Below are positions 26,891 to 35,343 of a DNA stretch of 64,000 bases, piece after piece (the stretch's first letter is position 1; the number at the start of each line of letters is the position of its first letter). Position numbers and translations under genes: made by a program. Source of the stretch: Curvibacter sp. CHRR-16 (lineage in GTDB: Bacteria; Pseudomonadota; Gammaproteobacteria; Burkholderiales; Burkholderiaceae_C); contig NZ_JAHCSH010000003.1 in assembly GCF_018474005.1 (NCBI RefSeq), forward strand, positions 186,001 to 250,000, in the 5' to 3' direction. Below the pieces are notes generated by a model, which was not told where the DNA came from, ran no database searches, and saw only the letters and a list, made by a program, of their open reading frames with translations.

Positions 26891-27554
26891 GGGTGTGTGC
26901 ATGAGAGTGATCGTGGGAGTGGTCGTGCCCCTGAGAATGCCCAGCCAACTCGCCACCGGCTTGCCGCAGCACTTGCCACGCGCCGTGCAAGGCCAGCAGC
27001 GCCATCAGGGTGGCCACGAGCAAATCAGGCCACGCGCTGCCAGTGCCAAACACCCCCAGCGCGGCCAGCATAACAGCCACGTTGCCAATGGCGTCGTTGC
27101 GGGAACACAGCCACACGCTGCGCATATTGGCATCGCCATCGCGGTAGGCATACAGCAGCCACGCTACCCCCACATTGGCCAGCAGTGCCAGCACACCCAC
27201 CAAGCCCATGGTCACGGCATTGGGCGCATCACCATGCCACAGCGACCACAGCGCGCTGCCCAAGACATACAGGCCAAAGCCCAGCATGGACACGGCCTTG
27301 AGCTGCGCCGCCCGCGCACGCCACGACAGCGCCGCACCCAGCACCGCCAGCGACAGGCCGTAGTTCATCGCATCGCCCGCAAAGTCCACCGAATCGGCCA
27401 GCAACGCCAAAGAACCCGAACCCATGCTGCCCAGCACCTCCACCGCGAACATGGCGGCGTTCACCACCAACGCCACCCATAACACGCGGCGGTAGCGGGC
27501 GGGGTTTTGCAGGGTGTGGGCGGCTGGGGTATGGTGGTTGCAGTGGGCAGACAT
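26874..27554 (-). CDS. Cation diffusion facilitator metal exporter
   Basis: A product of 226 residues from MSAHCNHHTPAAH. The membrane domain has the metal-site motif LLADSVDFAGDAMNY and a second pair in WLCSRNDAIGN. The tail is extremely His-rich (HDHSHDHSHAHTHDHHH), a probable cytoplasmic metal chelator. Exports Zn, Co, Cd or similar divalent cations by proton antiport. GGAGA precedes ATG 27554. It is shorter than classical CDFs because the cytoplasmic C-terminal domain is reduced. It is controlled by the divergent MerR gene through a promoter with a 19-bp spacer. Confidence 0.88.
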   Translation of the reverse strand: MSAHCNHHTPAAHTLQNPARYRRVLWVALVVNAAMFAVEVLGSMGSGSLALLADSVDFAGDAMNYGLSLAVLGAALSWRARAAQLKAVSMLGFGLYVLGSALWSLWHGDAPNAVTMGLVGVLALLANVGVAWLLYAYRDGDANMRSVWLCSRNDAIGNVAVMLAALGVFGTGSAWPDLLVATLMALLALHGAWQVLRQAGGELAGHSQGHDHSHDHSHAHTHDHHH

Positions 27555-27578
27555 AGGTTTTCTCCATTCAATGCTTGC

Positions 27579-27609
27579 ATTCAAAACCCTGTAGCCACTA
27601 CAGTGTCAA
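27579..27609 (-). promoter_or_regulatory. MerR-type promoter and operator for the CDF gene
   Basis: On the minus strand TTGACA (27604-27609) and TTGAAT (27579-27584) are separated by 19 bp, the over-long spacer typical of MerR-activated promoters. The spacer carries the dyad CTGTAG-N3-CTACAG (27589-27603), close to CadR/PbrR/ZntR operators. The divergent MerR gene starts at 27611. Confidence 0.8.
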
Positions 27610-27610
27610 C

Positions 27611-28075
27611 ATGCAAATCAAAGCCCTTGCCAAGGCCACCGGGGTGGAGGTGGAAACCATCCGCTTTTACGAAAAAAACGGTCTGCTGCCCGCCCCCGCC
27701 CGGCGCGACAACGGCTACCGCGAGTACGAAGCAGCGCATTTGAAGCGGCTCGCCTTCATCCGCCACTGCCGGGCGCTGGACATGCCGCTGGCCGACATCC
27801 GCCAGCTCCTAGACGCCCTGCACACCACGCCGCCCAATGCCGAGCATGTGCACGTGGACCAGCTGATAGACGCGCAACTGGCCAAGGTGCGGGCGCGCTT
27901 GGTCAGCATGCAGGCGCTGGAGAAACAGCTATTGCGCCTGCGCGCCGCCTGCGATGGCGACCACCCCACACACAGCCACCATGACCACAAGAACGCAGCG
28001 GGCTGCGGCATCCTGTCCGAACTGGTCAGCGCCGCCCACGGCGAAGCGTGTGCGTGTCATGGCAACACTGCGTAG
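27611..28075 (+). CDS. MerR-family metal-responsive regulator, CadR/ZntR-like
   Basis: A product of 154 residues. The MerR HTH is at 1-70 (MQIKALAKATGVEVETIRFYEKNGLLP), followed by a long dimer helix and metal-binding tail with AACDG (Cys114), AAGCGILSEL and a final CACH plus an HSHHDH stretch. At the position of the dimer-helix sensor Cys (Cys79 in ZntR) this protein has His79 (EHVHVDQLID). That suggests altered metal preference. Regulates the divergent CDF gene. Its 3' end overlaps the phosphoesterase gene by 19 bases, tail to tail. Confidence 0.92.
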   Translation: MQIKALAKATGVEVETIRFYEKNGLLPAPARRDNGYREYEAAHLKRLAFIRHCRALDMPLADIRQLLDALHTTPPNAEHVHVDQLIDAQLAKVRARLVSMQALEKQLLRLRAACDGDHPTHSHHDHKNAAGCGILSELVSAAHGEACACHGNTA

Positions 28076-28839
28076 CCCGTGCGCAGGTTGTATTCCCAAT
28101 CCAGCCGTCCCCGCGAGCGGGCCAAGTCGGCCATGGCGTGGTAGTCATAGGGCACGGTGTGCAAGCTGGCAAACCATTGGCCTGCATGGCACTCCAGTGT
28201 GGCGTAGCGTGCATCGGGCGAGCCCGTTTCCACCACATGGGGCACCGGCACATCGTCGTCGTAGGCGGGCATGCCCACGCTGCCGGGGTTGACGAGGAGC
28301 TGCCCGCTGGCAGCGCGCACCACCCGTGGCACATGCGTGTGGCCGCAGGCAATGACCGGGCTGCTGGCGGCGTCTAGTGGGCCTAATTGGCCTAGTGGGC
28401 CTTGCCGGCCCTCCAGGCGCTGGGTTATCTCCTCCGCGCTGGCCAGTCGCAGCGCGTTGCCATCCAAGGTTTCGAGGAAGTAGTGCACATCGCTATGCGG
28501 GGTGCCATGGCACAGCAGCACATCCGGGCTCCATTGCAGCGTGCTGGGCAGGCTGCGCAGCCAATCGCGCACAGTGGGCGTAAGCAGCTCATAGGCATAC
28601 CGATCGCTCAGCCCCATGCGCTCGGGTGCCTGCGTGAGCAACTGCCGCTCGTGGTTGCCCGCCAAAGTGGGCCAGCCTTGCTCCATCAAATACTCGGCCG
28701 TTTCCCGTGGCAGCAAGGGGCCCGAGAGGCTATCGCCCAAATTCACCACCTGATCCACCCCATAGCGCCGCATGTGCGCCACCACGGCCTGCAAAGCCGG
28801 CAAATTACCGTGGATGTCCGAAACGATGGCTATACGCAT
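28057..28839 (-). CDS. Calcineurin-like metallophosphoesterase, YfcE/MJ0936-type
   Basis: A product of 260 residues with the five metallophosphoesterase blocks: SDIHGN (9-13), NLGDSLSGP, AGNHER, the LCHGTPHSD block and CGHTHVP. Such enzymes hydrolyse phosphodiesters or phosphomonoesters with two metal ions. No signal peptide. The substrate is not readable from sequence. Confidence 0.9.
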   Translation of the reverse strand: MRIAIVSDIHGNLPALQAVVAHMRRYGVDQVVNLGDSLSGPLLPRETAEYLMEQGWPTLAGNHERQLLTQAPERMGLSDRYAYELLTPTVRDWLRSLPSTLQWSPDVLLCHGTPHSDVHYFLETLDGNALRLASAEEITQRLEGRQGPLGQLGPLDAASSPVIACGHTHVPRVVRAASGQLLVNPGSVGMPAYDDDVPVPHVVETGSPDARYATLECHAGQWFASLHTVPYDYHAMADLARSRGRLDWEYNLRTGYAVLP

Positions 28840-28875
28840 TATTGGCCTCTAGAGCTTATGGATATTGCTGGAGCA

Positions 28876-28892
28876 GCTATCAAATTGATAGC
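28876..28892. repeat. Perfect dyad, possible intergenic repeat
   Basis: GCTATCAA-A-TTGATAGC is a perfect 8-bp inverted repeat around one base, in the short gap between the phosphoesterase and the orphan membrane protein. Similar GCTATCA...TGATAGC elements are, to my knowledge, scattered in intergenic regions of Comamonadaceae genomes. No T-run follows on either side, so it is a poor terminator. Confidence 0.45.
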
Positions 28893-28900
28893 AAACCAAT

Positions 28901-29242
28901 TCAAGAGTTCTTACGACCAAATACGTACCCTGCAACAGTCCCTAAAAGACCTGCCAGCACAGGATCCATCTTGGCATTCAAAGTTGCATAAAGAGCTACA
29001 CCCAACACACAAGCTAAGGTTGCTAATTGGGATAGTGTTGCTACCCAAAGGGTCTGTCTATTCAGGGAACTCGACTGGTTTTTCCAATCTTTAAAGAACT
29101 CAATTACCTCGAATGCAAGCTTGTTCCCTTGATCAGATTGAAGAAAGCCAACAATGGTTTGGGCCATTTGTAGACTGTCAGAAACTACTTCCTCCGTTTT
29201 CTTTTCTGTATCAATTGATCCCAATTTTTCTTGTTCGGACAT
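28901..29242 (-). CDS. Hypothetical small membrane protein
   Basis: A product of 113 residues from MSEQEKLGSIDTEKKTEEVVSD. The first half is charged and helical; two hydrophobic segments follow at about 60-80 (TLWVATLSQLATLACVLGVALYA) and 88-107 (PVLAGLLGTVAGYVFGR). The start is fixed by AAAGGAGG 7 bases upstream of ATG. The gene is clearly more AT-rich than its neighbours, which hints at recent acquisition. I do not recognise the family. Confidence 0.75.
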   Translation of the reverse strand: MSEQEKLGSIDTEKKTEEVVSDSLQMAQTIVGFLQSDQGNKLAFEVIEFFKDWKNQSSSLNRQTLWVATLSQLATLACVLGVALYATLNAKMDPVLAGLLGTVAGYVFGRKNS

Positions 29243-29296
29243 GTAAGAACCTCCTTTGTGATTTTTTCGATAGCCCAATCGCAGCTCAAGAAATTT

Positions 29297-29932
29297 TCAC
29301 TCCCGCGACTCCAACCGCCCCAGCTTGTGCGCCAGTTCTATGGCGGAGCTGACGCCCATCTTCTCGAAGATGTTGGCGCGGTGGAATTCCACGGTGCGCT
29401 GGGTGATGCCCAGCGTGTCGGCGATGTTTTTGTTGTAGTGGCCTTGGATGAGCTGGTCGAGCACCTCGCGCTCGCGCGGGCTGAGCGAGGCCAGTGCGTA
29501 GCGCAGGCGGTGCACTTCTTGGTTAGCGCCCATGTCGGCTTGCACGGCGGCCAGGGCTTGGGCCACGCGGTCTACCAACACGTTGTCTTGGAAGGGTTTT
29601 TCCAAAAAGTCCCACGCGCCGTTTTTGACGGCGGCCACGGCCATGCCCACGTCGCCGTGCCCGGTCAGAAAGAGCACGGGCCAGGGGCAGGCCAGCGCCT
29701 TGAGCTGGTCGAACACCTGCTGCCCATCGAGCGGGGCCATGCGCATGTCCAGCAGCACCACGCTGTGCGTCCAGTGGCCCTGCAGGCCGCGCACATGCTC
29801 CAGCAGCGCTTCGCCTTGCGCCCAGGTGCGCACGTGGTGACCGCGCGAGTCCAGTAACCAGGCCAAGCCATCGCGCACGTCGGCGTCGTCGTCAACGATG
29901 TGGATGGTGGAGGGGGCAGGATTGGTGGTCAT
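29297..29932 (-). CDS. Response regulator, FixJ/DctR type
   Basis: A product of 211 residues from MTTNPAPSTIHIVDDDADVRDG. The receiver domain (1-125) has the acidic pocket in VDDDADV, phospho-acceptor Asp in VVLLDMRM, and Lys in FLEKPF. The C-terminal LuxR/GerE HTH (about 145-205) has LSPREREVLDQLIQGHYNKNIA and ITQRTVEFHRANIFEKM. Its ATG overlaps the kinase stop (ATGA). Likely controls the divergent TRAP transporter genes. Confidence 0.93.
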   Translation of the reverse strand: MTTNPAPSTIHIVDDDADVRDGLAWLLDSRGHHVRTWAQGEALLEHVRGLQGHWTHSVVLLDMRMAPLDGQQVFDQLKALACPWPVLFLTGHGDVGMAVAAVKNGAWDFLEKPFQDNVLVDRVAQALAAVQADMGANQEVHRLRYALASLSPREREVLDQLIQGHYNKNIADTLGITQRTVEFHRANIFEKMGVSSAIELAHKLGRLESRE

Positions 29933-31968
29933 AGTGATGGATTGATAACGGGCAACACCACGTGCAAACAGGCTCCGCCCAGCAGGGGATCGCGCTCGAC
30001 CAGCAACTGGCCGCGGTGCGCTTCGACGATGGAGCGGCAAATGGCCAGCCCCATGCCCATGCCGCCTTCTTTGGTGCTGTAGAAGGCTTCGAAGATGTGC
30101 TCCAGCGCGCCCTCGTCCACCCCGGGGCCGGCATCGGCCACGCACAGGTGGGCTTTGGCACCCGTGCTGTCGTGCTGGTCTATGTGCAGGCGCACCTCTA
30201 CGGTGTGCGGTGTACCCGGTGGCAAGCCGGCTTGGCGCACGGCGTCTTGCGCGTTGGAGATGAGGTTGCCCAGCAAGTGCTCCAGCAGCAGGCCATCGCC
30301 CTGCACCCATACAGGCTGGGTGGGCAAGGTGGCGTAGCTGGGTGGGCTGGTGGGCACCAGCATGGCGGCGGGCACCACGCGCTGCAGCAGCGCTTGCAGC
30401 TCCACTTGCTGCAGGGTGATTTCGCGCCGCCGCGCAATGGCGTTGACGCGCTGCACCACGCGCCCGGCACGCTCGGCCAGTGAGGCCATGCGCTCGACCA
30501 CAGGTGTCATTTCCGGCTGGGTGATGGTGCCGTTGCGCATGCGGTTGAGCAAACCCGTGGCAAAACTGCTCAGTGCGCCCAGCGGCTGGTTGAGTTCGTG
30601 CGCCAGTGTGGAGGCCACTTCGCCCACCACCACCAAGCGGCCCGAGGCCTGCAAGCGCTCTTGCTGGCGTTGGGCCAGGGCTTGGGCGCGCTTGCGTTCG
30701 CTCACATCGAGCACCGAGCCAATCCAGCCGCGCTGCTCGCCGCTGGCAGTGAGCAGGGGCGCTTCGTGGATGAGCACATCGACCAAATGGCCATCGCGGT
30801 GCTGGAACTGCACCTCAATGCCGTCGCGGCTTTTGCCTTGCTCGAGCATGCTGCGGTGGCGCTGCGCGGGGCCATCGTCTTCTTCGGGCCAGTAGGGCAT
30901 GGGGGCCGATTGGCCCAGCAGTTCGTCAGCGCGGTAACCCACCATGCGACAAAAGGCCTCGTTGACGTAGAGCACGCGCCCGGCCATGTCCCACGCGCGC
31001 AGACCGATGGTGACGGAGTTTTCCATCGCTTTGCGCAGGGCCACTTCTTCTTGCAAGTTGGCTTGCACTTGCAGGCGCATCTGCATATCGCGCCGCAGCA
31101 GCCACAAGGTGGCCACCAAGCCCACCAGCAGCAACAAGGCCACGCCCAAGAACAAGCGTGGCACGGTGAGCTGGGTTTGGTCGTGGGGCTGCACGTCCAG
31201 GTACAAGTCCAAGCCATTGAGGTTGAGCGCGGCGCGGTAGGGCTGGCCAGCGTCGGTTGCGGCCAGTTCGCCGCCAGCCACTACACGCACGCGGTGGTGG
31301 TCGGTAAACCAATCGGGCAGCAAAGTGTCCACGGCTTGCTGCATGGACAGCAGTGCCACGTAGCTGCCCATGTAGTGCCCGCGCTCAAAATGCGGCACGG
31401 CCAGCAACACCACGGTGTCGTCGGTGGCATGGGGCATGGTGGCAGGCGTTTGCAGTGGGCCACCGTATTCGGGACGGCGCAGCCCCTGCACCACGCGCTG
31501 CAAACTGCTCCAAATGCGCTGGTTCTCGTGCAGCTTGTCAGACTCACCCAGCCATGCTTGTAACCACGGGCTCAAGGCGTGGTCTGCACCCTGCCAGCTG
31601 TGCTGCAACACCACACCCGGCTCGCGCCAGAGTAAACCCGCTAGTTGCGTTGGATCGGAGGCGTTGCTGCGGGCGTCACTGTTATCGACAGCAACTTGCG
31701 CGTACCGGGCCATGGCTTGCATATCGGCCTCCAGTCGGCGCAGGTGAAACTGCATGGTTTGTTCCAGCCACTGGGCGTCGGCAGCGCGGCGTTTGGTGTC
31801 TTCTTCTTGTTCAAAGCGTTGCAGGTACAGCACCAGTGCAGCCGCTACCACGACCGCCAACACCATGAAGGCCCAGACCACCCACAGCAAGCGGCGGCCA
31901 CTGGCAACGGGCCGCTGCTGTGTATCAGCGGCCATGATGAGGTCAAGATCGTCGGTTGGATGGCTCAT
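29929..31968 (-). CDS. Sensor histidine kinase, DctS-like with PAS domain
   Basis: A product of 679 residues. Two membrane segments at about 27-50 and 275-297 enclose a periplasmic sensor region of about 225 residues. A PAS domain follows (about 320-430, VTIGLRAWDMAGRVLYVNEAF), then the H-box TLAHELNQPLGALSSFATGL and ATPase boxes (LISNAQDAV, DAGPGVD, GMGMGLAICRSIV). Together with the FixJ-type regulator it resembles the DctS/DctR C4-dicarboxylate system. It is divergent from the first dctP gene by only 25 bases. Confidence 0.93.
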   Translation of the reverse strand: MSHPTDDLDLIMAADTQQRPVASGRRLLWVVWAFMVLAVVVAAALVLYLQRFEQEEDTKRRAADAQWLEQTMQFHLRRLEADMQAMARYAQVAVDNSDARSNASDPTQLAGLLWREPGVVLQHSWQGADHALSPWLQAWLGESDKLHENQRIWSSLQRVVQGLRRPEYGGPLQTPATMPHATDDTVVLLAVPHFERGHYMGSYVALLSMQQAVDTLLPDWFTDHHRVRVVAGGELAATDAGQPYRAALNLNGLDLYLDVQPHDQTQLTVPRLFLGVALLLLVGLVATLWLLRRDMQMRLQVQANLQEEVALRKAMENSVTIGLRAWDMAGRVLYVNEAFCRMVGYRADELLGQSAPMPYWPEEDDGPAQRHRSMLEQGKSRDGIEVQFQHRDGHLVDVLIHEAPLLTASGEQRGWIGSVLDVSERKRAQALAQRQQERLQASGRLVVVGEVASTLAHELNQPLGALSSFATGLLNRMRNGTITQPEMTPVVERMASLAERAGRVVQRVNAIARRREITLQQVELQALLQRVVPAAMLVPTSPPSYATLPTQPVWVQGDGLLLEHLLGNLISNAQDAVRQAGLPPGTPHTVEVRLHIDQHDSTGAKAHLCVADAGPGVDEGALEHIFEAFYSTKEGGMGMGLAICRSIVEAHRGQLLVERDPLLGGACLHVVLPVINPSL

Positions 31969-31993
31969 GGTTTTGCTTCAGATAATAGCGAGC

Positions 31994-33049
31994 ATGACCC
32001 GTCCCGCCAGCCGAGGCTTACCTGCGCCTTGTCCACCTGCAAGCCATGCACCGCTCAGCCCTGTGCGGCGGGCTTTGCTGGGCGGAGGTTTGTTGGCTTG
32101 CGCGATCCCCGCTGCTGCTAGCTCGGGCATGCGGGTATTGCGCTTATCGCACGTGGTGGCTCCCAACACCCCCAAAGGCCAAGCGCTGGAGCACTTTGCC
32201 CAGTTGGTGGAGCGTTACAGCCAAGGACGCATTCGGGTTCAGATTTACCCCCAGAGCACGCTCTACGGCGATGCCGACGAGGTGCAAGCCTTGCAGTTTG
32301 GGGCCGTGCATTTCATCGCACCATCGTTGTCCAAGTTTGGACGCATGGGCTTGCCAGAGTTCGAGTTGTTTGATTTGCCCTACGCATTTGATTCGTTGGA
32401 GCAAGTACGCCGTGTGATGGATGGCGTTCCAGGGCAACTGCTGCTGGAGCGCTTGCAGCGCAATGGGGTGCACGGTTTGGGCTATCTGCACAATGGTTTT
32501 AAGCACATGAGTGCCCAGCATGCCTTGCTGACACCCAATGACTACCTCGGGCTGCGCATGCGTATCCAACCTTCGCGCGTTTTGGCTGACCAGATGCAGG
32601 CCTTGGGTGCAAGCCCAGTGGCCTTGAGTTTTGGCGAAACTTACCCGGCATTGCAACGCAAAGTAGTAGACGGTACGGAAAACACTGCCTCCAATTTTTG
32701 GACCCAAAAGCTGCAGCGGGTGCAATCCGACCTGAGCCTGACGGGGCACGGCTATTTGGGATACGCTGTGGTGACTCAGCAACGATTTTGGGAAAACTTG
32801 CCCAACAACGAGCGGGCGTTATTGGATCAAGCCATGCGCGATGCCTTGCAGTGGGGCAACACTTTGGCGTTGGAGCATGAACGCAGCAGCTTGCAAGCCT
32901 TGCGTGGCACCACAGCCCTGCGGGTGCATACGCCCGGCGCGGCGCAGACACAAGCGCTGCGCCGCGCCCTATTGCCAGTGCGCCAGCAGTTGGCGCAGCG
33001 CATCGGTTCGGTGTGGATGGATCTGCTGACAGAGGCTTTGCACAGTTAA
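31994..33049 (+). CDS. TRAP transporter solute-binding protein, DctP family (paralogue 1)
   Basis: A product of 351 residues from MTRPASRGLPAP. The export signal contains SPVRRALLGGGLLACAIPAAAS, possibly Tat-dependent. The mature protein begins MRVLRLSHVVAPNTPKGQ. The substrate-site Arg in LRMRIQPS and the GTENTASNFWTQK block are present, as in DctP. Compared with the two paralogues downstream it is more divergent. It is adjacent to and divergent from the sensor kinase gene, so it may serve sensing as well as uptake. Confidence 0.88.
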   Translation: MTRPASRGLPAPCPPASHAPLSPVRRALLGGGLLACAIPAAASSGMRVLRLSHVVAPNTPKGQALEHFAQLVERYSQGRIRVQIYPQSTLYGDADEVQALQFGAVHFIAPSLSKFGRMGLPEFELFDLPYAFDSLEQVRRVMDGVPGQLLLERLQRNGVHGLGYLHNGFKHMSAQHALLTPNDYLGLRMRIQPSRVLADQMQALGASPVALSFGETYPALQRKVVDGTENTASNFWTQKLQRVQSDLSLTGHGYLGYAVVTQQRFWENLPNNERALLDQAMRDALQWGNTLALEHERSSLQALRGTTALRVHTPGAAQTQALRRALLPVRQQLAQRIGSVWMDLLTEALHS

Positions 33050-33177
33050 GTGCCAGCGCGCGCATTAGCGCTCAAAACAACACCTGCGGATCGCCACAGT
33101 AGCTGCGCCTCAATGGGCAGACTAGGCTGATGGGATGACCTGCTTATTCACAGTGGGCTGCTTTTATCAGTCGTTGG

Positions 33178-34215
33178 ATGTCTATGAAAAATCTACGGTT
33201 TATTTCTCGCCACTGGGCCCGTCTGGGGCTGTCCATGGCCCTGTGTGCCGCGCTGCTGACACCCGCAATGGCGCAAAGTACGGGGCCCATCACCATCAAA
33301 TTCAGCCATGTGGTCTCGCCTGAAGCGCCCAAAGGCAAAGCAGCTTTGTTTTTTGCCCGCCGCGCCGCCGAACTCAGTGGCAACAAGGTGCGTGTGATGG
33401 TGTACGCCAACAGCATGCTTTACAACGATAAAGACGAGATGCAAGCCGTACTCAGCGGCGATGTGGAGATGTTGGCCCCCTCGTTGGCCAAGTTCAGTGC
33501 GCTGGGCGTACAGCAGTTTGAAGTGTTCGATGTGCCCTACCTGTTCAGCTCTTTGACCGATGTGCACCGCATCACCGATGGCCCAGTAGGGGCCAGCCTG
33601 ATGGGCAAGCTGGAGGCACGCGGTATCAAAGGCTTGGCGTTTTGGGACAACGGCTTCAAATCTTTCTCGGCCAACACTCCCATCAAGACGCCTGCCGATC
33701 TGAAAGGCAAACGCCTGCGCATTCAAAACTCGAAAGTTTTGGAAGAAGAAGTCAACACACTTGAAGCCACACCTGTTCCCATGCCTTTTTCAGCGGTTTA
33801 TGGCGCCCTCAAAACAGGAGGGGTCGATGGCACAGAAAACCCCATTTCCAACTTCTACACACAGAAAATGCGGGAGGTGCAAAAGCACCTGACTTTGACC
33901 AATCACGGCTATCTGGGCTATGCCGTCATTGCCAACAAGGCCTTTTGGGATCGTTTGCCATCGGATGTGCGCAAAGCACTGGAGCAGGCTATGAAAGAAG
34001 CCACTGTCTATGCCAACAAAGTTGCCCGTGAAGACAACGAGGGCATGATGGCTGCCGAGCGTGTCAGTGGCCGCACCACTATTTACGACCCCAAGCCCGA
34101 AGAGTTGCAGGCCTTTCGCAAAGCCCTGTGGGCCAGCCATGCCAAGGCGGCACCGCGCGTGGGACAGGACTTGTTGGCCCAAATCTACAAAGAACTCGCC
34201 ATCACCACTCCCTGA
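33178..34215 (+). CDS. TRAP transporter solute-binding protein, DctP family (paralogue 2)
   Basis: A product of 345 residues with a Sec signal peptide ending in LTPAMAQ, then ITIKFSHVVSPEAPKGKAA. Conserved block LKGKRLRIQNSKV carries the carboxylate-binding Arg, and DGTENPISNFYTQK follows. It is very similar to paralogue 3 over the central 150 residues (FWDNGFKSFSANTPIKTPAD). ATG 33184 is an alternative start. A terminator follows directly, so it is probably a separate transcript from dctP3-Q-M. Confidence 0.92.
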   Translation: MSMKNLRFISRHWARLGLSMALCAALLTPAMAQSTGPITIKFSHVVSPEAPKGKAALFFARRAAELSGNKVRVMVYANSMLYNDKDEMQAVLSGDVEMLAPSLAKFSALGVQQFEVFDVPYLFSSLTDVHRITDGPVGASLMGKLEARGIKGLAFWDNGFKSFSANTPIKTPADLKGKRLRIQNSKVLEEEVNTLEATPVPMPFSAVYGALKTGGVDGTENPISNFYTQKMREVQKHLTLTNHGYLGYAVIANKAFWDRLPSDVRKALEQAMKEATVYANKVAREDNEGMMAAERVSGRTTIYDPKPEELQAFRKALWASHAKAAPRVGQDLLAQIYKELAITTP

Positions 34216-34223
34216 GCTCCCTT

Positions 34224-34252
34224 CCCGCCCATGCAGCCCTTGGGCGGGTTTT
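34224..34252 (+). terminator. Rho-independent terminator after dctP paralogue 2
   Basis: CCCGCCC (34224-34230), an 11-base loop, GGGCGGG (34242-34248) and TTTT. It is located 9 bases after the stop codon. Confidence 0.75.
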
Positions 34253-34277
34253 CCCTAGCTGTTGAAGGCCACAGTTT

Positions 34278-34291
34278 GCAAAGGCCTTTGC
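34278..34291. promoter_or_regulatory. Perfect 14-bp palindrome upstream of dctP paralogue 3
   Basis: GCAAAGGCCTTTGC is a perfect palindrome 54 bases before ATG 34346, between a terminator and the dctP-dctQ-dctM operon. Its position fits an operator for the DctR-like response regulator or another factor. No identical copy was seen before the other two dctP genes. Confidence 0.45.
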
Positions 34292-34345
34292 CCTGCGTAG
34301 GCTTCATGGTCATGTGCAATCCGTTTCTTTGTAGGAGACATGACT

Positions 34346-35341
34346 ATGAAACTCAAAATGATCTTGGCCTCGGCCTTGTTGGCACTGGGCTGTGCAGCCT
34401 CTGCCCAAACCGTCATCAAGTTCAGCCACGTGGTGGCTGCAGATACCCCCAAAGGCAAAGCCGCTGACTTTTTTGCCAAACGTGCAGCAGAACTGACCAA
34501 GGGCAAAGTCAAGGTTGAGGTGTATGCCAACAGCTCACTCTACAAAGACAAAGAAGAGCTGGAAGCACTGCAAATGGGTGCGGTGCAAATGCTGGCCCCT
34601 TCGCTGGCCAAGTTCGGCCCCATCGGCGTGAAGGAGTTCGAAGTGTTCGACTTCCCCTTCATCTTTGATGACTACGCCGATCTGCACAAAGTGACCCAAG
34701 GCCCTGTGGGCGCTAGCCTGCTGGCCAAGTTGGAGCCCCGTGGCATCAAGGGTTTGGGTTTCTGGGACAACGGTTTCAAATCGTTCTCGGCCAACACCCC
34801 CATCAAGACGCCTGCTGACCTCAAGGGCAAGAAGCTGCGCATCCAGTCCTCCAAGGTGCTGGAAGAGCAAATCCGCTCCTTGGGTGCTATTCCCCAAGTG
34901 ATGGCTTTCTCCGAGGTGTACCAAGCCCTGCAAACCGGCGTGGTGGACGGCACCGAGAACCCCATCTCCAACTTCTACACCCAGAAGATGCACGAAGTGC
35001 AAAAGCACCTGAGCCTGACCAACCACGGTTACTTGGGTTATGCCGTGATTGCCAACAAACAGTTCTGGGATGGCCTGCCTGCTGACGTGCGCGGCCAGTT
35101 GGAGCAAGCCATGAAAGAGGCATCGGCTTATGCCAACAAGATTGCCCAAGAAGAAAACGACTCTTCGCTGGAGGCGGTGAAAAAGAGTGGCAAAACCATG
35201 ATTTACACACCCACCAAAGAAGAGCGCATGGCGTTTAAGAAAGCCATGGCACCTGTGCACATCAAGATGGCCGACCGCGTGGGCAAAGAGATGCTCAAAG
35301 AGGTCTACAAAGAAACTGGCTTTGACCCCGAGAAGCTGTAA
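34346..35341 (+). CDS. dctP: TRAP transporter solute-binding protein, DctP family (paralogue 3)
   Basis: A product of 331 residues from MKLKMILASALLALGCAASAQ, a Sec signal peptide, then TVIKFSHVVAADTPKGKAADFF. LKGKKLRIQSSKV holds the ligand-binding Arg and DGTENPISNFYTQK the Asn region. ATG 34346 has AGGAG at 8 bases; the ATG at 34340 is too close to it. It is followed after 2 bases by dctQ, so this is the main binding protein for the transporter, probably for C4-dicarboxylates. Confidence 0.94.
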   Translation: MKLKMILASALLALGCAASAQTVIKFSHVVAADTPKGKAADFFAKRAAELTKGKVKVEVYANSSLYKDKEELEALQMGAVQMLAPSLAKFGPIGVKEFEVFDFPFIFDDYADLHKVTQGPVGASLLAKLEPRGIKGLGFWDNGFKSFSANTPIKTPADLKGKKLRIQSSKVLEEQIRSLGAIPQVMAFSEVYQALQTGVVDGTENPISNFYTQKMHEVQKHLSLTNHGYLGYAVIANKQFWDGLPADVRGQLEQAMKEASAYANKIAQEENDSSLEAVKKSGKTMIYTPTKEERMAFKKAMAPVHIKMADRVGKEMLKEVYKETGFDPEKL

Positions 35342-35343
35342 TC

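Noticed and set aside
33050..33177. Promoter or regulatory dyad between dctP1 and dctP2
   Set aside because: Only short GC-rich repeats (AGCGC...GCGCT) without T-run or clear -35/-10 pair.
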